Part shown: piece by piece, positions 44,456 to 57,200 of the stretch
Numbering within the stretch: position 1 is the first letter of the stretch
Layout: the number at the start of each line of letters is the position of its first letter
From: Owenia fusiformis
Taxonomy: Eukaryota; Annelida; Polychaeta; Sabellida; Oweniidae
Direction of reading: 5' to 3'
Length of the DNA stretch: 64,000 nucleotides
Assembly (NCBI GenBank): GCA_903813345.2
Contig: CAIIXF020000008.1
Coordinates: forward strand, 3,917,341-3,981,340
Program-made: the position numbers and the translations under genes
The notes under the pieces: model-generated
Told to the model about the DNA's origin: nothing
Seen by the model: the letters and a program-made list of their open reading frames with translations, nothing else
Database searches by the model: none

Positions 44456-46527
44456 CTAATTAGCCGGAAAACGAAGAACATTGGTTACTTTAGTAAGTCC
44501 ATCATCATTTTTCACAAATGACATTTGAAAAGAACCTGTTCCATAGTCAGGGTGTGTTACAATGCCATTCCCTCCATGAGCTCTCACAGGGTCAGTACTT
44601 ACAACATGAAGTACAGTTAAACCATCCATTGAACAACGCTCTGGTGTCTTAATTATGTATTCACCATACCCCAATATATCCCCGGGGTGAAGTGTTTTGT
44701 TAAATGTACCTCCTTCTGTAAGTTCATTGTGTATTATTACAGAAAATGCAAGTTCGCTTACTTCTGGTGGGTTTTTGTAATAGTATGCCTTATTTTCTTC
44801 TGACTCAATAATCAAGCGATATGGACCTTCATCAAAATAGATAGTTGTTGGTGAGAATGTGTAATCCCCCAGTGGTACATCCTCTCCATTGTAAAGCTGA
44901 TCATCAGTAACCAAGTGACTCACATCTATTCCAAACCTGATCTTGTAATAGTCAAGTGCATTTCTTCCTAAGGAATAAAGAACATTAATATTTGTATATT
45001 TTTTATTGGACACTTTTTGAAGAGAGAGAGAGAGAATGAGAGAGAGAGTGAATACGTTTTGAATCAGAAAAAGTACCTTCTTGTATAATCTTGCTCCTAT
45101 TTGTCCTTCCTGCCAACTTATGAAACTCAATGTATGTATCAGGCCATGGTTGTCTCTTGAAGCCAGGTTCTTTGAACTCCCCAACAGATACAAATACTCT
45201 GTCATACTTCTCAACATGTGCTTGACTATTCACAATACACTTTTTATTGTATCCTATCCTTCCATGACTTGTTGGCATAATGAACTGCTCAGAACCAGAA
45301 CAAGTAACTCGATGTACCTGAGAAAAATTATTAATATATTTGATCTATGGAAAACAGATATTCTGTGTGCTGATTGGGTTTTTCATGGCAATCAATTTTG
45401 GAGAAAAGAAAAGAAAGAAAACATTTAAGAGTTCACCAGTCATAAGGAAATTAACCCCCATTATTCCAAATCACGATCCAACGTGAAAAGAAACTGTGTC
45501 TAACCCCATCCCCCTTCATTCAAGTACCGATATCACAATCCGAGATGATAACACCAAAGTACATTTCATTCATACTGAAGTCATAACAAAACATGTTGAA
45601 GAATACATTTAAAATTGATAGTCATTACTCAAAACATCAAAAATAGTTGTAGACACTAGTATTCATACAAGATGGAACATTCGTTTTCTTATGACTGGTC
45701 AGCACATAGAGTTCGTTTTTCTTGCTAGGTTTTGCTCCTTTCCCTTTGGCACTTGTGCTTAGATATTTATATGTAATTAGTATTCAGAGTATCAATTTCT
45801 ACTTTTTCTTCAGCATGTATTTTTCTTCAACGTGTAAAATTGTTCTAATTGTTATGACTTCAGTATGAATGAAATGGCTCTTTGTTTTCTAATCTTGAAT
45901 TTTGATATTGGTTCTTGAATGGCGGGGAAAGGGGGTATTAGGCATTGTTTCTCTTCACGTTAGATCATGGTTTTTGGGATATATTGGGTTTATTCTTCTT
46001 ATAACTGGACTCAAAGTTTGCTTTTTTCTCATTAGTTTCCAACGGCGCTTTGATGGCGCTTTAAAGCGGCGTGCAAAGCCAAAGATTTTCTCTCTCTTTT
46101 TCCGTAAATGAGAGTCACTGATCTACCGATGGACAAGCATCATGGATCTTTTCACAGTATGTTATATACTAATGCATCTACAACCTAAGAGTACGCCATA
46201 TGTCAGAAAGAAAACAAATCCAAACTTACCAATACCATGATCTAACATGAAAAGAAACAGTGTCTAATCCCTTCCCCCAACATTCACACTGGTTATCACA
46301 TGATATTGTATGTCATGCGATGCATGAATCCCAGAATGGGGAACATGACAGGTGAAATAATATTCTCTTAGACACAATGTGTTCTTCATCATATCAATTT
46401 CTTAAATGTTTATATCAGTGAATCTTCAGTTGTATCATGTCATTGTTTATATAATTGGGGCAGGTAAGGGTATTACAAATGAGATCACTTAAAAATAAAT
46501 AAAATTATCTTACCCTATTTTGCACAT
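44456..46527 (-). pseudogene. Secreted protein of the tandem array, copy 5, frameshifted in the signal peptide
   Basis: Exons are 46527-46514, 45317-45077 and 44967-44456. Exon 2 is 241 nt where its twin in copy 4 is 242. One base is missing where copy 4 reads TTAAGGAACTG in plus orientation (here ATAATGAACTG, about 45277-45282). Reading from the exon-1 ATG reaches a stop about 20 codons later. The rest of the frame is open: an internal ATG at 45278-45276 gives MPTSHGRIGYNKKC and all of the mature domain, but without a signal peptide. Exon 3 keeps RNALDYYKIRFGIDVSH, EYIIKTPERCSMDG and RAHGGNGIVTHPDYGTG. Intron 2 is only about 110 bp and AG-rich. It is either a recent pseudogene, an internally initiated cytosolic form, or a sequencing error. 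Confidence 0.75.
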
Positions 46528-46955
46528 ACTCCTACTGACTCTTAAGCATCGGTTATCAAAGCTTCTGGATAACATAAATATAAAGTTAAACTATTAACGC
46601 TTCTTTGCTTACTTAACTATGAATGATAGATTATTGAGAGATATACGTCAGCTGAAACAGACTGGATGGTTAAACCACATGTCATGTCATAAATTCAACT
46701 ATATCTAAGACAAATTATACACAATCAAATCCGAATTTATTATAATAGCCATCTGGGATAACAAACATTTGAGACATAGAGATAATGTTCACAAATATCC
46801 AACTTGTTTTCCTTAAATACTCGTACTGTACGTTTTTATCTTCAGTTGTGTCGTTTCATTGTTATGTAATTGGGTATAAAATAAATTAACAGACTTTAGA
46901 AAAATATAAGAACCCTTTTACATACAATTAATTTTAGTGAACAAAATATTCTTAC

Positions 46956-46969
46956 CCTATTTTGCACAT
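46956..46969 (-). other. Orphan first exon of the secreted family (intact)
   Basis: It reads ATGTGCAAAATAGG followed by GTAAGAAT, identical in sense to working first exons, and has the upstream GAAGCATCCGGTAGGAG context. It lies about 430 nt upstream of the exon 1 used for copy 5, so copy 5 may have two alternative promoters and first exons. Confidence 0.6.
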
Positions 46970-47460
46970 ACTCCTACCGGATGCTTCCTGTTTCTGACTC
47001 ATTGATATTGAATAATAATGAATTGTAGGAAATATAAATATCAACTTACATATTTGACACGTTGGGCTCATTTAACTTTGTTGATTAAACAAATGAATAA
47101 ATGATGGTGGATTCTGATCCAACCGAAGTTCAGGGATATCAACAAGCTAACTATCCATTCATCCAATCATCAATTTCAGTACTGGTTGAAATGTTTAGAT
47201 TTTGAAGGCCTTTGCCTTACTTGCATAGTACAAATAATGGGATACCCTATGTATCACAAGTAACAACATAGGACATAAATAACACCCTCTGACAATGCCA
47301 AATACTTTAAAGTATATATTGCACTTAGCTTGATTTTAGGTTTATAGTCTTGTACCCTTCATTTGAGCTGAGTGTATGTACATTTATAATAAATGAAGAT
47401 CAACTTCCAAGGCTGCACCCAAACTTCCAACTCTGAATTCCAATCAATCAATCATCTACC

Positions 47461-47685
47461 ATGGTACTTTTGAATCCAAAGAGATTTGTATTTGGCATCA
47501 TATTAATGATACTTGGATGTTTGAATTTTTTGATTTACTCTAAAATTAATGTACATGTGAGGGAACATAACAACATACACAGTGTTAATGGAAACACAAT
47601 TAGTGACCTACCAACCAACCAACCAACCAACTTTGTTCAATTTCACCAGTTTAATTATTTTGTGGAATATACGGCCATACATTTT
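47461..47685 (+). pseudogene. Possible first exon of a type II membrane protein
   Basis: From MVLLNPKRFVFGIILMILGC the ORF has a short basic N-terminus, then a single hydrophobic segment (FGIILMILGCLNFLIY) and a polar lumenal part. This layout is typical of Golgi type II enzymes. The equivalent modules at about 21900, 27305 and 63120 hold decayed versions (ATGGTATTTTTTATTTGGCTTC). The ORF's end runs into the MITE at 47686. Gene identity unknown; the rest of the gene is not in the window. Confidence 0.35.
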
Positions 47686-48556
47686 CACGGGGTACCATCG
47701 AATAATTTTGGCAACGTACCGGAGAACGACATTTTACTAAGAAATGGCAATAATTTAGCACAATATATTTTTTAACTAGAGTTCTATTTTGATTTTGACA
47801 AAAGTAAGTATTCCATGCAATAACTATTTCATTCATGAGTTTGTAGGAATTCTGTTGGAACCCAGTTCTGACCAAGTACGAAGTTATTGAAATCGGCGCA
47901 GACGGACTTTACTCCGAAAGATGGTTTTTCGATTATAACTCTTTACAACATTTAAGTATAGACTTTTGAAAAAAGTACAGAATAGTCCTTATTCTTTTGA
48001 ATAATTCTGTTATTTCTGATTCACACGACTCTGATTTGTTTAATTTAAAAAAAAAGTTTTAAAAATATTACTTAGGAACGTAACCGGAGCTGGGAACGTA
48101 ACCGGAGCAGATCAGTTGAATTATTTAATCAAAAAAATTAAAATATATGATTTAAAGCACATATACTAATTTAAAAACATACGGGATTGTTCGAATGCGT
48201 ATTTAATAATATATATGCTTTAAATCATATATTTTATTTTTTTAAATTATATAATTCAACTGATCTGCTCCGGTTACGTTCCCAGCTCCGGTTACGTTCC
48301 TAAGTAATATTTTTAAAACTTTTTTTTTAATTAAACAAATCAGAGCCGATTTCAATAACTTCGTACTTGATCAGAACTGGGTTCCAACAGAATTCCTACA
48401 AACTCATGAATGAAATAGCCATTGCATGGAATACTTACTTTTGTCAAAATCAAAGTAGAACTCTAGTTAAAAAATATATTGTGCTAAATTATTGCCATTT
48501 CTTAGTAAAATGTCGTTCTCCGGTACGTTGCCAAAATTATTCGATGGTACCCCGTG
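47686..48556. mobile_element. 871-bp MITE with ~200-bp inverted repeats, 5-bp target duplication
   Basis: The termini are CACGGGGTACCATCGAATAA and its inverse, flanked by ATTTT (47681-47685 and 48557-48561). A second internal inverted pair around GGAACGTAACCGGAGC (about 48073-48110 and 48265-48305) surrounds an AT-rich centre. There is no transposase. The CACG ends and 5-bp A/T target resemble the 22631 element. Confidence 0.85.
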
Positions 48557-48844
48557 ATTTTATTTTACACATTTTATCTTCATAATCATAAATCAGATCA
48601 AAATATAATGTTAAATATATATTTTCTTCAAATACTAGGAGGATACAAAATCTGATTGCCAGTTCATAACAACCAATTGCAGTAATATGGTTATAACATG
48701 TGATAAAAACGAAGAGTCAGAAATGTAATGAATCATCGTTTAGCAATCCAAATACGCACAACTCAACCAGGTTATAATATATGACTGCTATATCTCTATC
48801 CTGTCTGTTAAATCGGTGTTTAATGAATAAAAACAATATACATG
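48557..48844. repeat. Array 3'-flank module, copy C
   Basis: Homologous to 44030-44305 (ATACTAGGA, GGTTATAACATGTGATAAAA, CAATATACATG). Homology stops at the ATG of 48842, where the next block begins. Confidence 0.65.
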
Positions 48845-51800
48845 CCAGATGTTTGTTTCTTATTTAATTATGATCTTTGCAAAGATGATCAACCAGTGTT
48901 TAAGTGCACCTTTCCTTTGACAGATATAAGTGAATTCTTAGATTTTAGTTTTCCTAACAAAAATATAAACATGTCACATGATGCAGAGAATCATATCTGC
49001 AGAAAGCACTATAATGCAATGTATCGATTCATTAACAGAGACCCATCTTCGAAATGTTGTTTTTGCTCTTCATCTCTAGTTGTTCCCTCTATCAAGAAAT
49101 ATAATTGCCCACCTTTATATATTGTAAAAAGATACATGAATGAATCTTTATTGAATCCTAACTTTGATTTTGACTCAATAAAGCCTGAAAATAAACTTTG
49201 CAATATATGTTATCGTAATATTTCTTCCTGGGTTAAAGATACACTTAATGTTTCAAATCTAAATGTTTTAAATGATTCTCATTTTGAAGGTTTATTTAAA
49301 AAATATTCTGAACATTCATTTGAAGAAGGTAAAGTTCATTCATATCTGACGAGTCAATCCGTAACTTTTATTGCCAAACGCTTTTTAGATCAACTTTGTG
49401 TTCTTTTTGATGAAATTTTTGATCATTATCTTTCTGGTTTTGATAAACTTCCAAAATCATCCATAATAAGTTCCCCTGACAGGAGAAAAATCATGAAAAA
49501 TTTAAAATCAATTTTTGGTGAAAGTATGAGGCAACATTCTATTGAAAAAAAGTATGGTGTCATATTTTATCGAAACGGTCTTATTTTAGAGAACTGCTTG
49601 CATGCATCCCTTGCAATCAGTTACAAAACCTTTCATACACATTCAGATACTGAGGAATATCCAAAGACTAAATATGTAACATCTGAAGTAATAAATAAGA
49701 TGCTATCAGATGAATCATCAAAATTTATCAAACTCTTTGCCTCGGCCAAAATTGACCTCACTGATATACAGTTAGAAGATTTTGTGAGGGAAAATGTAAA
49801 CAGTGATCTTTGGCACTTTTTGGAAGATTCAGTTTTTAAACAAGAAGCTTCTTCGAGACAAACTTTGCAACTTTTTGGTATTTTAAGTGCTATGTTATTT
49901 TGTCACAATTCTAACTGCAAATTCCCCCTCCCAATGATTCTTGCTGATGTCATAAGTAAGCACACTAATGACTCTACATTGTGCCATACTATTTTTAATA
50001 CTTTTGGCATTATTCCCAGCAAAACAACTTTTTTGCGATACCGTAATGACATTGCTGAAAAAATACAGAACCAAGGCCCTAATCTTAGACAAGATTCATT
50101 CTTTTATATCTCGGTTGATAATGTTGGAAAAGATACTAAATATTCCAGGATTAAAGCTGATAACACTTCCAGAAGAGTTGAAAAGACATCTACTCAATTA
50201 GTTCATATCAAGCCTTTGTCAAATAAACTTTCACATGAAGAAAAAACAACTTTTTCTCAAACAGCGTTAGTTACCAAAACTGGCTTGTTTTTGAAAAGTT
50301 TTGATGTTCGCCAGGATTATTTGATGTTGTATAGAGCCATTACATCTATTTTGTTTTTTGATTTAATTCATTGTGAACGAAGCGTTTTGGGCAATCCATC
50401 AGTCATATATTTTTCTGGTTTAGAAACCAAGTTTGCAAAACTACTTTATGACAAGGTTCAGTCCACAATGTCAAACAATACTTCATATTTTGAGAAAATT
50501 GACCCAAATGTTCCATTTTTTAAAGAAATAGTGGCTGTTGTATTTCTCACAGGTTTCCCAATAGGCATTTTTTCCCAACTCAAGTCCGGAAATTTTGAGC
50601 AGATTCTTTTCTGTTCACCTGATATATATTCAGATAATATGAAAATACATATTCATTTTAAACATGGGGAAAATAGCGACAAAATTCAACCTCTTGTAGA
50701 CTTTAATCGTTTTTATTCAACAAATTCATATATTAGACCTGAATGTATTTCAACCAATTTTCTTGAAGACATCATTGCAATCACAAAAGTGAATGACACA
50801 AATAGTCTAGATACAATTTTTGGCTCAAACCCATTTATAAACAGTCAAAATCAGCCCAGAAGAACTTCTATGAAAACCAAATCAACTGAAGCACTTGTTT
50901 CATCTGGATCTATATTTCAGTTTGAGAAACCAGATTTTATTCCCCCAGCCTTAGTCCTTGAGCAGTTTGCTCCATCAACAATTGAATTGGATGAATTTTC
51001 AAAATTGTCCCAATTATTTTTCTTCTATAATACTTCTCAGCTTGTATCTAGTGAAAATCAAAATCCTTCCATACATGATGTTTTGAAAGTGTTCCTTTCA
51101 AGGTTTTATCCAAAATTAACAGAAAAGTCAAAAGTGATTTACCTATCTATCATTGACAAACATGCAGATAAACCAGAAACCATAAAGTTTATTCTTGATC
51201 TTTACCATGATGTTCTCCAGATAGGCCAAAGAATGAAATATTTAGTTGTGGTAGGTGATGGGAAAACTTATGATCATATTTTGAGATTAAAGAAAGTGTA
51301 TGGATCAGAACTTGATTATGTAATGCCTTGGCCAGGTGATTGGCACATTCTTAAAAACTTTGGTTCTTGCTTGATGAAAATTTATTCATCAGCTGGACTC
51401 TCTAATTTAGTTCATATATTTCACAAGGGTAAAAATGCAGTTGCTGTTACTCAAGCTCTGTGTTTTGCACAAACTAATTCTTTCCTTCTTCAATCTTGGG
51501 AGGCATTCTATCGGATGGAGTTAATTTGCTTTTTTAAACACAGAATGGAAAATTTTCAAAATTCATGTTCTTTACCTAACTTTGACATATTTGAAGCTGT
51601 GTCAAAATTAACATCCCTGCCAGATTTTGAAATAAACTCATTTTATGACCTTACAAAAAAACTCAGTGGTCTTGAAGAAGATTTTAAAATATTTTGTAAT
51701 TCAATGTGAAACCTGGAAATTCTGGCATAACTTTATTCATGTTGACTGTTTTGCATATGTTGGATTTTATATAGCTATGCGAAGTAGTAATTTCTCTCTT

Positions 51801-54251
51801 AGAAATTATTGTCTTAAACAGATGGCACCTTTGTTTCATGTCACAAACTCTACATTTTACTATAAACTTATTCCTCAACACTTGGCAGATTTACAAATAT
51901 TTCCACCATTCATAATAGATCATTTCAAGCAGAGCTGCTCAATGAATATATCTGGATCATATTTCAATTGTCTTGCATTTGATGAAGCACATGAGTGTTG
52001 TATTAATAAAGATTCAAAAAATGCCCTTACAACATCTGATATAAGTGTATCACAATTTGTTAATTACATTCCTCATCGATCACTTTTACTTACCAATCTC
52101 TATAACCAACTCCCAAAAACAATTGAAAAGAAAAATTTATATGATGAGTCTTCAAATTATTTTAAACTGACACATGATCAAAATCTTAAGGCATTGTGTT
52201 TGAAAATCCAAGAATCTAGACTCTTTGAAATTGACAATCTTTTTTCACTTCAGCACATTTTTTCAAAAATAATTGCTACACCAGAACAGAGAGACTGGCT
52301 TTTATCATTCAGGAAAGATGGTAGTGACTTACTTTTGGCCTTTATTAAATGTTGTATCATGAATGACTCCCAGACAAAGTATGTACGCAGAAACAAATCT
52401 AAAATGATTAATTTTGATTCTAAAAATTGCAAACCTAGTGCCAGTTCATTTAAAGACTTACTGAAAGACCAAACACGCATATCATTTTGTTTGCAGCGCC
52501 AATTAACACATGCAAAATATACAGGCAAGCCTATTGAAAAAATTAAGATGCCTTTCAAATATCCTTTAAGTATTTCTGTTGTTCAGCGTGATAGTAGTGG
52601 TAAGATAACTGATGTTTTGCCATTTCACAATTCAAAAGCTAATACTACATCATTTTTCGAAAATAGATATAAGGACTCCTTGGACAGTATATTATATTAT
52701 TCAAATTTTCCAGAAAACTTTGTACCAGAGGCATACATTATTGATGCAATGTCATTTATATATCAGATCAGGCCTTACAGAGAAATTCATACTGATTTCT
52801 TAGGATATGTAAGATATATTTACTATAAAAAATTGAAATTCCTTCTCGACTTGAACTGCTGTATTCACTTTGTTTTTGATATTCAGAATTGTCTTTTTAA
52901 AACTCCTAAATCTGTTGAAAGGGAAAGACGAGACAATGTTGTTTTTGATTCTTTTACTATTTCATCTATTCAAGACAGTGACATAATTCCAAGCAATTGG
53001 CAGGAATTTCTAAGTAATCGCCAAAATAAGAAAATATTTGTACACTACTTTAGTGACACTATCCTTAAAGTTCACCAACTTTCAAACAGCTCTGTTCCTC
53101 TCTTTGTTTCTGGAGGATTTGCAGATGGTGAGCTATGTAAGGTTTGTGTATCAAACTCTATATCTTTATCTCCCCTGTATCAATCAAATAGTATGGAGGG
53201 AGATTTCAGAATTTGGCTTCATGCTCATCTTGTATCAAAAAGTAACATTCTTATCTTTTCGAAAGATACTGATTCTTATATGATAGGCCTTCCTCTTGAT
53301 TTTGACAATAAAAGAGTCCTTATAAATATTGGGGGTAAAACCTCAAATGAGACATATATTAGTATTTCAAACCTACGCAAAAATATTCTGACTGATGTCA
53401 ATTTGCATTCTTTGAACAAACAAATTTTACCTAAAGTATTTCAAAGTATTTTTATAGCCACTGGTTGTGATTATGTGAGCTCTTTTAAAAAAATCTCCAA
53501 AACTAAGGTATTTTCAATATTTTATCAATATGCTACATTTATCATTAGCTCATCTGAATATCTAGGCTCTTTACACCAAACTGGGGTTGATGACTACAAC
53601 TTGGGTTTCTTGTCCTTCATTAGATTAGTTGGTTGTCTATTTTTTACTCGATGTAATGTAGCATTTCACGATTTAGGAGTTAAAGACAAAAATCCCACTT
53701 CTTTATTCAAATATTTTGCAGAGGAACATTTTCATTCACTTGATCAATCAATATCAATACATAGAGCATGGCTTAGTTCAATAAGAGAAAAGATTTCGGA
53801 GAGGGAAACAATAGGGGATAATTTATTGCCATCGTTTGAAGCCCTGTTACTCCATTGGAAAAGGGCTTGCTGGGTTTCTCAAATTTGGAGTCAAAGTATT
53901 CAAAACACCATGCATATTAATCCAATAGAAAACTGGGGATGGGAAATAAATGATAGTGGGAAGATTTCTTTTACTTGGGATTCAAAAGAAAATATGAATA
54001 AAGCAATTTCTGAAGAATTGTATTTAACTAAGGGGTGTGGCTGTAAAAAGGATCCTATGTGTTCTCGAAATTGTGGGTGCAAGACAAATTTTCCTGATGG
54101 GTGTGGTCCTGCATGTCTTTGTCAGGGTAACTGTTTCAATCCTTTAAATATAAATAATGTTGATATTGATAATAACACAGATGATGAAGATAATTCAGAC
54201 TCTGACTCAGATAGTGATGATAATGATGACGATGAAGTAAAATTACCTTGA
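48842..54251 (+). CDS. DUF6589-like / XPG-PIN nuclease / CXC protein, needs a +1 frameshift
   Basis: Two large ORFs, 48842-51709 (955 aa) and 51645-54251 (868 aa), form one protein of about 1800 aa. The first ends ...FCNSM then TGA (51707-51709). Shifting +1 there continues as ETWKFWHNFIHVDC. The N-terminus is Cys/His-rich (HICRKHY, KCCFCSS, KLCNICYR), likely zinc-binding. The core has SVDNVGKDT and VVGDGKTYDHILRLKK, then MPWPGDWHILKNF, in DUF6589-like style. ORF2 begins with KQMAPLF and CLAFDEAHECCINKD. It then has an XPG/FEN-like PIN nuclease: YIIDAMSFIY, HFVFDIQN, SVERERRD, MEGDFRIWLHA, FSKDTDSYMIGL and IATGCDYVSSF, with the acidic residues intact. It ends with a CXC cluster (GCGCKKDPMC, GCGPACLC) and an acidic Ser/Asp tail. 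Related proteins are multicopy in invertebrate genomes, probably mobile. Exact function unknown. Confidence 0.75.
51700..51712 (+). promoter_or_regulatory. Candidate +1 frameshift site (AUG UGA A)
   Basis: The zero frame reads TCA ATG TGA; the +1 frame reads ATG then GAA ACC TGG. Protein context continues smoothly only with the shift. Shifting at a UGA is known from antizyme mRNAs, but no stimulatory structure was identified here. A simple 1-nt insertion is the alternative. Confidence 0.4.
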
Positions 54252-57200
54252 ATTCTCTCATTTCTCCCTCTGGAGTGTTTTTTAAACCTGAAATATGACA
54301 GTATGCATTTTCCAACAATGTGTGTAATTGCCTCTATATTTCCATGGGACATACAGCTTGAAATCTCTTATTTTTCCCTCTGGATTGCTTGAAAGTGCTT
54401 TAATTATGGCATAGGGAAACTTTTTAAACCTGAAATATGACAGAGTATACATTTTCTATCAATGTGTGTAATTGCCTCTATATTTTCTTGAAACTCACTA
54501 CTAATGTTCTACTTGGGCTACTACTTTTTGATTATGAATGAACATTTTTTTTAAAATTCTTACTACATTGTACTAAGTCATTCTTTTGCAGTCCCATGAT
54601 TCTCTGTACCTAATGTGCTCTTCATCCACCTTGTTTCTTTAAAGGGATATTTCATTGCTAGTCCATTTCTTTCTTAATATGTTAGTTTTTTACATATACA
54701 TGTACATATTAATGTACTTTTCATATTTTGCAAAGCATGGGAATTGTGTTGATATGGTCAATATTGATAATTTGATAATGTAGTGCTCATGTCGAATTGG
54801 CTCACTGTCATCTTTAAATATATACTTTCAGGTAGTGATGTCATCACTTTTTAATTTGCGAATAGTATTTGTCAAAATCACATGTTTTGCTTAATCTCGA
54901 AAATATACTGTATATACTCATAGCTACCATATTAGGAAAGAAATGGTCTGACAAGGAATACTTGTATTCCTTTCATCAAATTTTCACTAATTGATCTCCA
55001 AAACTATTATCAGATATATTGTTCACCTGACTGATCAATAAAACATGCACATAGGTCACACCGTCACACTGTCACACTTTAATCATAATGACTTATGCAA
55101 TACTTCAGTGAAGACTTTCTCAGTCTGATTGTTAATGAACTTTCCACACTGAGTCTTCTCTTAATTTAATCACTGAAAAATTGGTGAACTAAAATCCTGA
55201 GTCTCTATCTCTAATTTCAAGCCTCACCTTTGTGCCTTTGCTGATTTGTGATGATTGGATATTATTGCATTTACATGTATTGTATAAACCTATTTTGTTG
55301 TTGTGTAAGATGCTTATGTCCTCACATCAACTTGTAGGTTTTGCCATCTTTTACTTAAATATGCCCTCTCATTAATATACTAAACCTATTATGTTGTTGT
55401 GTAAGATGCTTATGTCCTCACATCAACTTGTAGGTTTTGTTTGCCTTTGTCTTTTTTATTTCGAAGTTCTTATGTGCCTTGACTTTGCAGGCTTGAAATA
55501 GGATAGTTTCTAAATAGCAGAAAAATCAATGAATCTCAAGTGCTGCCATCTTTTATTCAGCTTTTAATTTGGGCTAGAGCTCCATTCACTTACATGCTAA
55601 AATATTGGAAAAGTGGCTTAATTTCATGATTTATCAAAGTGTGTTAGTTGAATCTGTATAAAACTTGAATGATATGCAACATAATGACCCTGTTTATATA
55701 CATGTTGTGATTAAACATGCAAATGTTGATTGACATACAAATATTCCAAGGTTTTAAAGAATTTTAGTATTGCATCTATGGATATTTATATTAATTTTAA
55801 ATTGTCATAGAAAATTATTCAAACTACATATCTGTGTAAATCAAAGCTATTACAGGAGAAAACATTGCACTGAATTCAAATATACCATTTAAAAGCAGGT
55901 AATGTAAGTCATTAGAGGTCTAATATGCAAGTCTCTTAAAATCCCAAGAAAAACGAGATTTAGAAGATTTCAAAAGCTATATGGAACTGAATCTTGACTA
56001 TACAGTTTACATTGAAATGATTCAGTCGACTTATATTTGTTCAGTGGCTTGACTCTGTGTCTTTTCTGGACCCCTGGAGTCTTGACCTTAACTTACTTCT
56101 TCAACTTGAATGGGGAATGAGTTCTAACTGAAAACATGTCAATTGCCTTTTGCTTTTCTTAAATATTATATTGAGACATATAGTTTGGAATCTCTCATTT
56201 CTAAATATGAATAAATAATTAAAACTGTATTCACAGTTCATTACATAGCCTTCTTGGCTTGTTTAATCTTCAAATTCTGTTAAACTTAATGATATTAATT
56301 TTATATATGCAAGTACTATGCACACACACAATACATTGTTTTTATTCATTTATTTTTTAATATCCTTAATGAGTCATGACAGTCCAGGAGCCAGTGTGTT
56401 TATAATCTAATGGGGGTAAGTTGAAAAACTTGAGATGATGAGAACAATATTTCTTGGTGTAGTTGTTCTACATACAATTAGAAAATATTTCTCTGATCAT
56501 ACCAAGCAAAACCTTTATACACATGTATATACACGTATCTTGGTACTAGGTAGCTCTTAAATAGATTATCAAATGTGTATTCAAAATAATATCCATCCCA
56601 GTATCATACTATGTCTTTGTAAATGCTGTTTGAATAATGCAATGTTTGCTTTGATTCCAGGTACCAGCAGCCTCTACAGATGGGAAGGCTTCCTGGAGAT
56701 GGACTGCCTGAAGAGATCTCAATGCTTGCATCTGAGTGACTTTAGTGAAAAGTCTTGCTGAGATCTCATGACATGACTTTTTCTGTAATAGTTCCAGCCA
56801 GTAGCTATAAAGACTCTCATCTATGCTTGCACCTGAATGACTCTACAGACTAGTAAAGAGTTTTACCGAGATCTTTTGACACGGCATCTTCTGTAAGAGT
56901 TTTAGCCAGTAGCTGTATAGACTCATCTATGCTTGCACCTGAATGACTTGAGTGAAGAGTCACTGGGATTTCTTGACATGACATCTTCTGTGATAGTTGC
57001 AGTTTCAGTCTGTAGCTATTTGGACTATCATTTGTTCTAACTGCTGAAGGACTATATATTAAATTCAGCTTCACCTGGTATTGAGTTAATCTAATGATGT
57101 TATGAAAATGTAAAAAAACTGCTTTTCCCTGAGTCTCTCCAATATTTCATTCATTGGCTGTAGAATTTCTGAGTAGTCTTGTCCCAGTTGATATTTAAGT

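Noticed and set aside
44456-45217. A single 253-aa ORF covering exons 2 and 3 of copy 5
   Set aside because: It is read in a shifted frame through part of exon 2 and the short intron; paralogues show the proper splice sites.
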